Source of the DNA: an uncultured Chitinophagaceae bacterium
Lineage (GTDB): Bacteria > Bacteroidota > Bacteroidia > Chitinophagales > Chitinophagaceae
Assembly: GCA_946885665.1 (NCBI GenBank)
Contig: CAMPGT010000010.1
Span: 1 to 34,930 of the forward strand
Direction of reading: 5' to 3'
DNA: 34,930 bases
In this document: piece by piece, positions 8,589 through 16,537 of the stretch
How positions within the stretch are numbered: the first letter of the stretch is position 1
Layout of the letters: every line of letters starts with the position of its first letter
Notes under the pieces: generated by a model
Told to the model about the DNA's origin: nothing
The model's input: the letters and a program-made list of their open reading frames with translations, nothing else
Databases searched by the model: none
Program-made: the position numbers and the translations under genes

Positions 8589-10235
8589 TTATTTGGGAAC
8601 CTGCTGCTTTTCCCTGACAGCACGAAACTCGGATCCTTCCTTCCAATGCGGCCACGTCGTTTCAAATGCCAGTTTTTTTCCTACATTAAATAATAATCGC
8701 AGGTCGCGCACGGCGCCATCCATCTTCCAATTATCCATTAACTCGTCGGAGGGGCGGTGATAATTTTTAGATACAAATTCGTCCTTCAGTTTCTGCCCAT
8801 ATTCTTTTCCTTTTCCCGCAAGGTCAATACCGCTTCCCATGTAAAGTGCGGGAATGCCCACTTTTGCAAAGTTGAAATGATCCGAACGAAAGTAACCGCC
8901 GGTTTCGGGCGTACTTTCCCCTACTACATAACCACCCACTTTTTCTACAGCATCGCGGAGATAATCTTCCAGTTCCGATTGCCCGAGGCCCACCACAACA
9001 ACATCTTTCGTTACACCGAAATTATTGAGCACGTCAATATTGATTTCCGCCACCGTTTTTTCAATGGGATAGATGGGATTTTCGGTGTAATATTTTGATC
9101 CCAGCAACCCCTGCTCTTCACCGGTAACCGCAAGAAACAGGATAGTGCGTTCAGGCTTTTCGGAGAGGCTGTTGAATGCCCTTGCGAGTTCAATCAAACC
9201 GGCGGCACCCGTAGCGTTGTCCAGTGCCCCATTGTAGATCGAGTCGCCGGTTTCATCGGGTATGTTTACGCCAAGATGATCCCAATGCGATGTGTAGATG
9301 ATTACTTCATCGGGCCGTTTCGAGCCTTCGATTTTGCCAACCACGTTCAGGGACTTATCATACACTGCCTTTACGCGCATGGATGTAGAGAACGTCATAT
9401 CGAGCGGCACTGCCTTGAAGCCGCGGTGGTTGGCCTTTTCAAATAAGGTGGCGTCGTAGCCGGCTGCCGCGAACAGCCCGTTCACGGCAGTGTCTTTTAT
9501 CCATCCGATGGCATCGCAGTTGGAAACGTTTTTACCGCGGTCGTCCAGTTGCAGCCTTGCGGAGTTAAATCCGTTTTGCACCACGGTGAAAGGATATCCC
9601 GCCGCAGAAGTTCTGTGAATGACCAGGCATCCCTTCGCGCCCTGCCTCGCGGCCTCTTCAAATTTATAGGTCCACCGTCCGTAGTATGTCATCGTTCTCC
9701 CTTTGAACAGGGTGGTATCTTTGTTCCAGAAGCCCGGATCGTTTACCATCACCAATACAACCTTACCTTTTACGTCAATTCCTTCATAGTCGTTCCAGTT
9801 GTACTCGGGCGCCACCACGCCATAGCCCGCAAAAATTACCGGAGTATTTTCGAGGCTGATGTGTTCATCCGTCTTATCCGTCCATATCACATATTCGCTG
9901 AATGCCTGCAGGAAAAAATTATCGTCCTTTGTTTTCACGTGCATCGTGGGATCCGCTTTGGCAACAATGCTTACCATCGGCACTTCCTGCGTAAAGCTTG
10001 TGCCGTTGCCGGGTTCAAGACCCACTTGCTGAAAGCGACGCTGCAAAAAATCCACAGTCATCTTCTCTCCCGGCGTAAATGGCATGCGCCCGCGGAACGA
10101 ATCCGAAGCGAGGACGGAGACGTTATGCAAAAGACTGTCGGCACTGATGGCACTTTCGCCCTGCGTTGCCGTATCTTCTGTTGAGCACGCAACAACAGCG
10201 ACAGACAGGATGAACAACAAAAAACATTTACTCAT
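8589..10235 (-). CDS. M28 family zinc aminopeptidase, lipoprotein
   Basis: This encodes a 548-residue metallopeptidase expected to remove N-terminal residues from peptides at the cell envelope. The N-terminus is a lipoprotein signal with lipobox VVAC and Cys17 as the lipidated residue. Residues about 130-260 are a PA-type insert as found in many M28 enzymes. The catalytic domain follows, with the di-zinc set visible: His317 in SHWDH, Asp339 in GALDN, the Glu373-Glu374 pair in TGEEQG (general base and ligand), Asp401 in INIDV, and His453 in RSDHF. Nothing essential is missing. The ATG at 10235 directly precedes the signal peptide. The gene lies 52 bp after the hypothetical gene ending at 10288 on the same strand; co-transcription is possible. 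A -7-like TACATTTA (7 of 8 match) lies about 18-26 bp upstream of the start. Confidence 0.95.
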   Translation of the reverse strand: MSKCFLLFILSVAVVACSTEDTATQGESAISADSLLHNVSVLASDSFRGRMPFTPGEKMTVDFLQRRFQQVGLEPGNGTSFTQEVPMVSIVAKADPTMHVKTKDDNFFLQAFSEYVIWTDKTDEHISLENTPVIFAGYGVVAPEYNWNDYEGIDVKGKVVLVMVNDPGFWNKDTTLFKGRTMTYYGRWTYKFEEAARQGAKGCLVIHRTSAAGYPFTVVQNGFNSARLQLDDRGKNVSNCDAIGWIKDTAVNGLFAAAGYDATLFEKANHRGFKAVPLDMTFSTSMRVKAVYDKSLNVVGKIEGSKRPDEVIIYTSHWDHLGVNIPDETGDSIYNGALDNATGAAGLIELARAFNSLSEKPERTILFLAVTGEEQGLLGSKYYTENPIYPIEKTVAEINIDVLNNFGVTKDVVVVGLGQSELEDYLRDAVEKVGGYVVGESTPETGGYFRSDHFNFAKVGIPALYMGSGIDLAGKGKEYGQKLKDEFVSKNYHRPSDELMDNWKMDGAVRDLRLLFNVGKKLAFETTWPHWKEGSEFRAVREKQQVPK

Positions 10236-10287
10236 AAACGAAAGTTTACAGGAAAGAATAAATGTAGTCGTTTTTCGATTACGGTGA

Positions 10288-10851
10288 TTATCGAACCGGT
10301 ATGTACACGATCTTATGCCTGCGCCCGCTGAAGCGCCTGTCTTTTTTCACGGTATGCAGGAAAAGACCGGTGCCGAAGACGCCGGCGGAAATGGCAAGTG
10401 TGGCAATATTTTTCGAGCTGCCGAATGGCTCTTTAAGGTAGTCGCTGTTCACCAGGTTCAGGATGAAATAACCGGCGCCTGCGTCCATCAGCAGTTTATC
10501 GAGACTAATGGCACTGAGTTTTGTGCGGTCGGAAATTCGAACACTGCCAATTTCGTTGAAACCATACGCCGCGTGATAGGTTGCCAGTGTATCAATTGAA
10601 TTCACACCCCACCGGTTGGGAATGGCCCTGATATCATAAGAAGTAATAAACAAGCTGTCGTCCCTGATCATCTCTATATCTCCGTCCACATAGCTTCCAT
10701 CGGTCGTGTAAAATTTAATGGCCGAGCCACGCACGAAGGTTTTGATGTTCTTTCCATTTTTCTTCTGTACAGACAACATATCCGACAACTGTCCAAAGCA
10801 AGACCTACTGGTAGCGAAGGAAAGTAAAAAATATAATACGGCCTTCCACAT
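10288..10851 (-). CDS. Hypothetical exported or membrane protein (187 aa)
   Basis: I do not recognise the family. I chose the ATG at 10851 because it opens directly into a hydrophobic signal-like stretch (WKAVLYFLLSFATS) ending near CFGQ; an in-frame TTG eight codons upstream is less likely. Residues 40-110 look beta-rich and contain a DGSYVDGDI segment. The phrases AGAGYFILNLVNSDY and ATLAISAGVFGTGLFL in the last third form two hydrophobic segments, so the protein may be anchored in the inner membrane. It ends with a basic tail. The neighbours are an XRE regulator 57 bp upstream and the M28 peptidase 52 bp downstream, all on the minus strand. The regulator may control it, but no pathway is evident. 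Confidence 0.75.
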   Translation of the reverse strand: MWKAVLYFLLSFATSRSCFGQLSDMLSVQKKNGKNIKTFVRGSAIKFYTTDGSYVDGDIEMIRDDSLFITSYDIRAIPNRWGVNSIDTLATYHAAYGFNEIGSVRISDRTKLSAISLDKLLMDAGAGYFILNLVNSDYLKEPFGSSKNIATLAISAGVFGTGLFLHTVKKDRRFSGRRHKIVYIPVR

Positions 10852-10908
10852 ATTCAAAGGTACCCACTGCAACAAAAGTGCCTGTTAAATAAAACACAAC
10901 TTCATTGA

Positions 10909-11268
10909 TCAGTCCTTTAGCGGTTGTATTTTGATGATCTCGTAGTTGGGCTTCCCTTTCGAGGCGGCGGGCTGCCTGATGAGCCGCAACTTTATGCGAA
11001 CGATGTCGTTGCTTAATGGCTTCTCAGGAAATAAATCTCTCGGTGAGCAACGAAGTGCCTTTGCGAGCAGGTTGATGTGACGAATGTTATATTTGTCGCG
11101 AAGTTTCGGGTTCTCGATTTTTCCCACGGCGCCTTCCGACATCCCTAATAAGATGGAAAGGTCGACCTGCGAAAGTTGCCTCATTACCCTTAGCTCTCTC
11201 GCTTTGTTGATTACAAACAGATCCGTCTCCGATATCTCCACTTCTATTGTGTCGTCTCTGCCTGCCAT
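10909..11268 (-). CDS. XRE-family helix-turn-helix transcriptional regulator (119 aa)
   Basis: A small DNA-binding protein. The start at 11268 (MAGRDDTIEV) is preferred to a longer reading frame from 11460, because the extra 64 residues would cross the terminator of the upstream AraC gene and read as non-protein sequence. Residues about 21-80 form an HTH_3/Cro-type domain: KARELRVMRQLSQVDLSILLGMSEGAVGKIENP is the first part of the fold, with SQVDLSILLGMS as helices 2 to 3, and the domain ends in RCSPRDLFP. A basic C-terminal tail of about 40 residues follows. The gene is transcribed alone or with the downstream hypothetical gene. A perfect 7-2-7 palindrome lies 32-47 bp before the start codon, a common place for an autoregulatory operator. 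No toxin partner is apparent, so a toxin-antitoxin role is not supported. Confidence 0.88.
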   Translation of the reverse strand: MAGRDDTIEVEISETDLFVINKARELRVMRQLSQVDLSILLGMSEGAVGKIENPKLRDKYNIRHINLLAKALRCSPRDLFPEKPLSNDIVRIKLRLIRQPAASKGKPNYEIIKIQPLKD

Positions 11269-11299
11269 GACAGCAAGTACTACAGAATAAAAAAAATTC

Positions 11300-11315
11300 A
11301 CACATGGACATGTGT
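11300..11315. promoter_or_regulatory. Palindromic operator candidate upstream of the XRE regulator
   Basis: ACACATG-GA-CATGTGT is a perfect inverted repeat of two 7-bp arms with a 2-base centre. It lies 32-47 bp upstream of the regulator's start codon, in the short stretch between the AraC terminator and the gene. Autoregulation by the XRE protein is inferred. Confidence 0.5.
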
Positions 11316-11381
11316 ATGTAAATAATTTTTCTTTACTTTGATGTGTCAGGATAAATAGTAAAGCACCGAAATGGTGATAAC

Positions 11382-11412
11382 AAAAAGTGCCGCTGTTGGG
11401 TGACAGCAGCAC
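11382..11412 (-). terminator. Rho-independent terminator of the AraC-family gene
   Basis: On the minus strand GTGCTGCTGT pairs with ACAGCGGCAC (one U-G wobble) around a CACCCA loop and is followed directly by TTTTTG. It lies about 90 bp past the AraC-family stop codon and separates that gene from the XRE regulator. Confidence 0.8.
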
Positions 11413-11498
11413 TTGCAGAGGACTGCCTGCCGGCAGCAGGCAATTCATGACCTGTGGCAACCCTTTCAGGCTCCAGCGTAAAAAAAAATCAGCAATAC

Positions 11499-12494
11499 TT
11501 AGTTATTTTCTCCACCGCCAAGTTCGCGGAACTCGGTGGGCGTCATTCCATACATTTTCTTGAACCTGAAAGAAAAACTCGATTCGTCTTCATACCCAAT
11601 ATCACTGGCGATGTGATGCACACGCCGCCTGGTGGCCCTCAGCAACTGGCCCGCGCGTTTCAGCCTGCGCTCTGTTTGATAAGTATTGATGGGGATGCCG
11701 AACATCTCCGCGAATCCCTTTTTCAACTGCTGTTCATTTAGAAAACATTTGCGGGCGATCTCCGGAATTTTCAGGCGGCTGCCTTCATTTTCATCAATAA
11801 TAGCTTTTGCGCTGATGATCCTTTGCGCCACCGCTGAAATATTTCCGTTTCCCGGTCTTCGTTTCGGTTCGGTGACCGCCCGGCCGTACATGCGGAGGAG
11901 TGCCGGAATTTTTCTTGTTAAGAATTGTTCCGGAGGTGTGTAATCAGGATCGAAATGCACCAACTCATGCAACAGTCCCTCTAGCGTGAGCGGCATCGGC
12001 GCTTCCGTGACCTTTAACGAAATTTCGTCCGGGCCGTCTTGTTCCACAAGGTTGTGCAGGCCCATATTCTGCTCCATAAGCGCTGAAAACTGAAGCTGGG
12101 AAAGATGAAAATGAGCGAATGTATAGCCCGATGCCGGCAGCATTGCCTCGTGATGCAGGTTTGCAGGTACGTCAACTAAATAACAGTTGCCCTCGCGCAT
12201 GCATATTGGGCGCCGCCCGCCGATAATACATTCGAAATTACCTTTGATGATGCAAAAGAAAACAAAGGCCGGCTTTTGCACGAGAAAATAAATTGTTGTG
12301 GTGGTGGTAACAAATAAATGCTGAAAGAAAAGCGCATACTGTCCACCGTTAATTTCCTGTTCGAGCCGGCCGCCGCTGTCGAAAGGATGGTAGGAGGCGG
12401 TAAAGTGTGAGAGCAGCAACGGCTTCAGGTGATCAGGGATTTCATGTGTGGAAGGATGTTGTTGGTGATTGTCAGGATAAATAGTTAAAGCCAT
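11499..12494 (-). CDS. AraC-family transcriptional regulator (331 aa)
   Basis: A two-domain regulator. Residues about 1-215 are the sensing half, beta-rich in the middle (FVFFCIIKGNFECIIGG and YLVDVPANLHHEA), which resembles the cupin-like N-terminus of PchR-type Bacteroidota regulators. Residues about 229-327 are the AraC/XylS DNA-binding domain: the first HTH includes LKIPEIARKCFLNEQQLKKGF and the second is HHIASDIGYEDESSFSFRFKK, followed by the conserved MTPTEFR. The ATG at 12494 is the first start in frame. It is divergent from the amine oxidase/cytochrome pair across 275 bp, so control of those genes is a natural guess. Its ligand is unknown; iron-chelate sensing is known for PchR but is not shown here. 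Confidence 0.93.
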   Translation of the reverse strand: MALTIYPDNHQQHPSTHEIPDHLKPLLLSHFTASYHPFDSGGRLEQEINGGQYALFFQHLFVTTTTTIYFLVQKPAFVFFCIIKGNFECIIGGRRPICMREGNCYLVDVPANLHHEAMLPASGYTFAHFHLSQLQFSALMEQNMGLHNLVEQDGPDEISLKVTEAPMPLTLEGLLHELVHFDPDYTPPEQFLTRKIPALLRMYGRAVTEPKRRPGNGNISAVAQRIISAKAIIDENEGSRLKIPEIARKCFLNEQQLKKGFAEMFGIPINTYQTERRLKRAGQLLRATRRRVHHIASDIGYEDESSFSFRFKKMYGMTPTEFRELGGGENN

Positions 12495-12769
12495 ACATTA
12501 AATGGATAAGGGTGAAAAAAATCTTTTCATTGTTCGAGGTATTTGAAAGCGGGAAAAGTATAAAAGGTTGCCGAAACCGACTCGGGCGAAAAGAATTTTT
12601 TTGAAAACACTCAAAATTTTAATGAACGAGGACGGCCGGAGCGGAAATAACGTCTCAATCTAAGTGTCTGGTAACCAATAAAAAATAACTGCCTGAATGG
12701 TAAGCGGTTTTTCGCGCCAAAATTCCATTTTCCATAAAGAATCAGGTAATGTTTCTATAAATTCGAAAA
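12495..12769. promoter_or_regulatory. Divergent regulatory region between AraC-family gene and amine oxidase gene
   Basis: This 275-bp AT-rich stretch holds no gene. On the plus strand a -7-like TAAATTCG (12758-12765, 7 of 8 match to TAnnTTTG) lies four bases before the amine oxidase ATG. No perfect -7 element was found on either strand. Regulator sites are likely here but none is distinct. Confidence 0.35.
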
Positions 12770-14257
12770 ATGAACGGAATTAAGAGACGGGAATTCATCA
12801 GGAAATCTATGATCACGGGAATAGGCACGCCGCTGGCGGCTTCGCAACTCACCAGCCTCGCTATCGAACCGGAAGAAATTCTTCCCAATCCTTCAAAAAA
12901 GAAAAAAATTATTGTAGCCGGCGCGGGCATTACCGGCCTGTGCTGTGCATACGAATTAATGCAGAAAGGCCACGACGTGGTTGTTCTCGAAGCAAAGGGA
13001 CGACATGGCGGCCACGTATATACTGGAAGAGATGGCCTCACCGACGGACTATACGCCGACTACGGCGCGGACCACATCACCAGGCCAGGATACGAACGCT
13101 TTTTTGAATACGCGAAGAAATTCAACCTCCCTGTTCTGCCCTATCCGCACGCAGAAGGATCCGATGCCGCACCCAACAGGCACGGACTGCGAATGATCAA
13201 CAAAAAATTCTACACCGATGAGGAATTAGCCGACCCTGCGGTGCTCCGCAAATTCGGATTCAATGACAAGGAAATAACACATCTTTCATCACGCCCGTGG
13301 TACGCGCTGCAGCGTATGTACCTCGACAAATACGCTGACCAGATCAAAGACGTCAACCAACCGTTCGCCTCGGGACACGACGACTGGGACCAGATTCCCG
13401 TGTCCGACCTGTACAAAAAGGAAGGCGCCTCGGAAGCGGCTCTCGAATATCTTGGGGGCAATCACGTCTCTGCGTTATTTACCGTTTGGCGCCTGGCAGC
13501 AACTAAAGCAAGGAAAATACCCGCCAACCAGGGAGAAACGTTCAGACTGAAGAACGGCAACCAGGAACTGCCGAATGCATTCGCCGCGAAACTTGGCAAC
13601 CGCGTCAAGCTGTCACATACCATCACCGCTATCGAACACAACGAATCGGGCGTTACGGTTTCGTACAGGGCCTACGGTTATGATGAAGAAAAACAAATGA
13701 GCTGCGACTATCTCATCAATTGCATTCCCCTGCCTGTATTCAGAAAAATACCCGTCAACCCGGGATTGTCGCCCGATAAACAATATGTGGTAGATAACCT
13801 CCGGTATTCTTCACATCCCTTCTATGTTTTTGAAGCGGAAACAAAATTCTGGCTCGACGACGGGTTCAAAAGCATCAACATGGATTTTGAACATCCTGAT
13901 ATCTCATCCATCTGGCAGGAAACGAACGACGTCAACACATCGCGGATCATATTGAAAGCGTACGCGCCCGGCGGCGTTTCGGCACAGCGCGGACTCGCAG
14001 CGTTCAGAGAAGTATATCCCGGCAAAAAAGACACGATCACACAAGCGTTAACTGTCGATTGGACGAAGGACCAACTTTCTCCCACCTGCGAAATGGAACC
14101 TTTTCCGATTGGTGAAATGAAAAAGTTCTGGCCGCAGGTAACGATGCCCGATGGAAGAATTTATTTTGCGGGCACGTATGCAGATTTATTGAGCCGCGGC
14201 ATGGAATCGTGCCTCAGATCTGCGCAACGTGTGGCCAATGAAATAAACGAGCTGTAA
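12770..14257 (+). CDS. Tat-exported FAD-dependent amine-oxidase-like protein (495 aa)
   Basis: A flavoprotein of the amine oxidase (PF01593-like) superfamily that probably oxidises an amine or amino acid in the periplasm. The N-terminus has a twin-arginine signal, KRREFIRK (Arg6, Arg7), followed by a weakly hydrophobic stretch. The dinucleotide-binding fold begins near residue 47 with GAGITG (51-56), Glu74 at the end of the second strand, and the GRHGG motif (77-81) of the family. The C-terminus carries the second flavin signature, RIYFAGTYADLLSRGMESC. I see no clear counterpart of the MAO covalent-flavin cysteine, so FAD is probably non-covalent. The next gene, 4 bp on, encodes a cytochrome c, which would suit a dehydrogenase passing electrons to haem rather than to oxygen. 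Substrate unknown. The AraC-family gene upstream is divergent. Confidence 0.9.
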   Translation: MNGIKRREFIRKSMITGIGTPLAASQLTSLAIEPEEILPNPSKKKKIIVAGAGITGLCCAYELMQKGHDVVVLEAKGRHGGHVYTGRDGLTDGLYADYGADHITRPGYERFFEYAKKFNLPVLPYPHAEGSDAAPNRHGLRMINKKFYTDEELADPAVLRKFGFNDKEITHLSSRPWYALQRMYLDKYADQIKDVNQPFASGHDDWDQIPVSDLYKKEGASEAALEYLGGNHVSALFTVWRLAATKARKIPANQGETFRLKNGNQELPNAFAAKLGNRVKLSHTITAIEHNESGVTVSYRAYGYDEEKQMSCDYLINCIPLPVFRKIPVNPGLSPDKQYVVDNLRYSSHPFYVFEAETKFWLDDGFKSINMDFEHPDISSIWQETNDVNTSRIILKAYAPGGVSAQRGLAAFREVYPGKKDTITQALTVDWTKDQLSPTCEMEPFPIGEMKKFWPQVTMPDGRIYFAGTYADLLSRGMESCLRSAQRVANEINEL

Positions 14258-14261
14258 CCCC

Positions 14262-14948
14262 ATGATAAACCTTCACCTGATAACCCTGGCCTTGGCGCTT
14301 GTGTTTTTTGTATCGCGCGATGAAAATCATCCGCCCGTCGTAAAAATCATGCAGCCAAAAACAGGAAGCAGTTACACGCCGAACACCCAGGTAAGATACA
14401 CGATCAGCGTATCGGATAAAGAAGATGGCGATTCAAAATACCAGGAAATCAATGCTTCCGAAGTATTGCTTCAGGTGAAATACATTTCCAGTGCAAGCAC
14501 AGCGCAACAAGAAAGCCTGCCGGTACACGAGGGTCTGCAATCGATCCTCCAGTCCAATTGCCTGAACTGCCACGCGTTCAACGCGCCATTGCTAGGCCCT
14601 TCATTTGTTGATATCAATAAAAAATATCGCAGCAACGCCTCCGCAGCAAACACGTTGGTTAAGCGCATCATGGAAGGCTCCACGGGTATTTGGGGAAGCG
14701 GTGTTATGCCGAGTCATCCGGAGTTGCAGTCAGCGACCGCCGCATCCATGGTTGAATGGATCATGAAAAATGCAGGCGACACCAATATTTCCTATTACAA
14801 GGGAACCGAAGGAGCCGTGCGACTCGTTGCTCCTTCAGGCGCGGGCAAAGGGGCGTTTATTCTTTCAGCAAGTTATCGCGATCACGGTTCAGCAAATTCC
14901 GGAAAGCCATTAATGGGAACCGATAACATCCTGCTTTATTTACAATAG
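14262..14948 (+). CDS. Exported monohaem cytochrome c with flanking beta modules (228 aa)
   Basis: The start at 14262 leads into a signal-like hydrophobic segment (residues 2-17). Residues about 20-80 look like a PKD/Ig-type domain that starts with NHPPVVKI. Residues about 85-172 are a class I cytochrome c: CLNCH is the haem attachment site and the Met in GVMPSHPEL is the likely sixth ligand. The last 50 residues (GAFILSASYRDHG onward) resemble the start of a carbohydrate-binding-type beta module. From my knowledge of Bacteroidota proteins, this order is also found at the C-terminus of much larger ThuA/PQQ-dehydrogenase fusions, here standing alone. It follows the amine oxidase by 4 bp and is the likely electron acceptor. 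It ends just before a gene-poor stretch. Confidence 0.88.
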   Translation: MINLHLITLALALVFFVSRDENHPPVVKIMQPKTGSSYTPNTQVRYTISVSDKEDGDSKYQEINASEVLLQVKYISSASTAQQESLPVHEGLQSILQSNCLNCHAFNAPLLGPSFVDINKKYRSNASAANTLVKRIMEGSTGIWGSGVMPSHPELQSATAASMVEWIMKNAGDTNISYYKGTEGAVRLVAPSGAGKGAFILSASYRDHGSANSGKPLMGTDNILLYLQ

Positions 14949-15245
14949 CGCTACTTCTTTTTACCGTTTCGGTCGTTATCATCCTTACCTGCATCCCACT
15001 GCATCTTGCGCATATTATCCGCCACTTTGGTGTCAGGCATCACATTGCTCATTGCCACCTGCACCTTGTTCTTAAAGCTCCGGCAGTCAAAAGATCGTGC
15101 CCATCAGGCTATTGCGCCTGCAATAAAAGAAGGCGCCCGCGCCGCGCCCTGGCGCCGCCTCAGTTTCAGCCGCTAAGGGTAAACCGCGCAGGAACCGGCG
15201 CACGGGAACAGGGAAATTAGCCGTGGGCAAATTTTCCGCAGGTAT
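14949..15245. other. Gene-poor, partly GC-rich stretch between convergent genes
   Basis: Apart from the small reading frame near 14951, this 297-bp stretch holds only hairpin-forming sequence: CAGGC/GCCTG around a 6-base loop (15105-15120), and a GC-rich block with GGCGC repeats (about 15131-15160). On the minus strand the first hairpin is followed, nine bases later, by TCTTTT, so it might end transcription of the acetyltransferase gene. No strong terminator, RNA gene or mobile element is visible. Confidence 0.5.
14951..15052 (-). CDS. Possible 33-aa small protein, or the end of a frame-shifted small gene
   Basis: The 33 codons from the ATG at 15052 to a TAG at 14951 translate to a protein-like, charged and Lys-rich sequence (ending DRNGKKK), and AGGTGG lies just before the start codon. 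The same frame continues upstream to FDCRSFKNKV and then meets a stop. If one T is skipped at ATC TTT TGA C (15087-15095), it joins a second frame beginning at ATG 15104, which would give a protein of about 50 residues. I do not recognise it. It could be a small gene, a decayed gene, or chance. Confidence 0.25.
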   Translation of the reverse strand: MSNVMPDTKVADNMRKMQWDAGKDDNDRNGKKK

Positions 15246-16484
15246 TTATATTTTCAATTTAACACCCGCCTTATTCAACCACCCCGCTATGTTGACACAT
15301 AAAATAGCGAGTAAAAAGGATTTCAATAAACCGACACCGCCGGTAATGACCGGTTCGGGCCAGTGAAAGTGAGTAGCCCTTAAAATTGAATAAACGAAAT
15401 AAGGAATGAGATAGCAGAGCAAAGTATCCGTGCCGGCAGGCCGGATGATTTTGAACCATCCCGATTTACCTTTTACATCTGCAATCCAGTACACCGCGAT
15501 AAAAGCAAGAACGGTGAATGCGCTGCATAAAAATAACCATGCGGGCGTTGCGCCCAGTTTCGCCAGTTTCCAGTACGGCCTTGTGAGTACCGACAGGCCA
15601 ATCATCAGTATTGAGAAGGCGAGGAAAACAATCGTCATGTTCAGGTTGTCTTTCTTCTTCCTGAAATACCTGAAGATTGTGGCGATGAGTACACCACCCA
15701 TGGTGAGCCCCGTAAGTGTACCGCCGAGTATGGCGGCGGGAACGATTGAGATGAAGCTGTCGTGCGGAATGTAACCGGCTTTATTTACCATGCTCAATAT
15801 GCAGAAAAACAGCCAGCCGCCAAGAATAGCCAGGAAATTATTTTTTGAAAACACCGTAATGAGCCCGGAAGCCAGGTAGGCCCATCCAATCAATCCCAGA
15901 ATTCCCCACCATTGTGGAGCAAACCGTTCGATCTGGCCATCTTCACCGCCCCTATAAATGTAAGCAAGTATTAACAGTATGACGATCCCAATGGCCTTTG
16001 ACGTGGCAACGAGGTATTTGTTGGCGTTGCGCGGGTAAAGGTTCCAGATGAGTATAAATGATAAGCAGGATAGCGAGTAGTAAACATATCCCGGCATGCC
16101 TGTCGCCTCGCCATTGATCGTTTCTCCGTTCACAAGAAAAACGCCCATGACGAGCAACGCGATGGTACGCGTGAGCACATGCTTCACCAATTGCCATTCC
16201 GTGTCACCTTTTTTTCGGCGGTTATCTATAGCGAAAGGAAGCGAAAGGCCCACAATAAACAAAAATGCAGGGAACACCACATCGGCAAGCCCGATGCCGT
16301 CCACGCCGGGCGCCACGTGTTCGAGCCACGCAGGTATTCCCTCGAGAGAGCCGAGGTCGTTAACAAAGATCATCAATACCATCGTGAGCGCGCGCACAAT
16401 GTCGATAGAAGCAACACGTGCAAGTGGGATGGATTTTGCCGGTGGGGTTTTGGCTGATTTCTCCAGCGTAGGGAATGGCAACAT
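15246..16484 (-). CDS. HGSNAT/DUF5009-type membrane acetyltransferase (412 aa)
   Basis: A polytopic inner-membrane protein related to heparan-alpha-glucosaminide N-acetyltransferase, a family that moves an acetyl group across the membrane onto an amino sugar using cytosolic acetyl-CoA. The family block is clear at residues 27-86: RALTMVLMIFVND, then WLEH, then GLADVVFPAFLFIVGLSLPFAI. His56 lies where the human enzyme has its acetyl-accepting active-site histidine. About ten hydrophobic helices follow. The ATG at 16484 is the first in frame. The gene is divergent from a secreted deacetylase across only 53 bp, so the two opposing acetyl chemistries may be co-regulated. The acceptor sugar is unknown; cell-wall or glycan amino sugars are inferred. 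Confidence 0.88.
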   Translation of the reverse strand: MLPFPTLEKSAKTPPAKSIPLARVASIDIVRALTMVLMIFVNDLGSLEGIPAWLEHVAPGVDGIGLADVVFPAFLFIVGLSLPFAIDNRRKKGDTEWQLVKHVLTRTIALLVMGVFLVNGETINGEATGMPGYVYYSLSCLSFILIWNLYPRNANKYLVATSKAIGIVILLILAYIYRGGEDGQIERFAPQWWGILGLIGWAYLASGLITVFSKNNFLAILGGWLFFCILSMVNKAGYIPHDSFISIVPAAILGGTLTGLTMGGVLIATIFRYFRKKKDNLNMTIVFLAFSILMIGLSVLTRPYWKLAKLGATPAWLFLCSAFTVLAFIAVYWIADVKGKSGWFKIIRPAGTDTLLCYLIPYFVYSILRATHFHWPEPVITGGVGLLKSFLLAILCVNIAGWLNKAGVKLKI

Positions 16485-16537
16485 CGTTTATGCGAATTTC
16501 ATGTAATATAACTATTTTCCCGTCAAAGTTTTGCCAC
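16485..16537. promoter_or_regulatory. Compact divergent promoter region
   Basis: Only 53 bp separate the start codons of the acetyltransferase and deacetylase genes. On the plus strand AAGTTTTG (16526-16533, 7 of 8 match to TAnnTTTG) lies four bases before the deacetylase ATG, a leaderless-like arrangement. On the minus strand a partial match (AAACTTTG) lies about 36 bp before the acetyltransferase start. No palindrome was found. Confidence 0.4.

Noticed and set aside
10909..11268. Toxin-antitoxin pair with the XRE regulator as antitoxin
   Set aside because: No small toxin-like gene adjoins it; the downstream protein looks like an exported or membrane protein.
11424..11442. Hairpin TGCCTGC/GCAGGCA
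   Set aside because: No T-run follows on either strand; the better terminator is the one at 11382-11412.
11269..11460. N-terminal extension of the XRE regulator
   Set aside because: The extra 64 residues cross the terminator of the AraC-family gene and have no protein-like pattern; the ATG at 11268 starts the conserved part.
15087..15104. Release factor 2 (prfB) fragment
   Set aside because: The TTT-TGA-C site is similar, but the flanking protein sequence does not resemble release factor 2 and the upstream stimulatory purine-rich site is missing.
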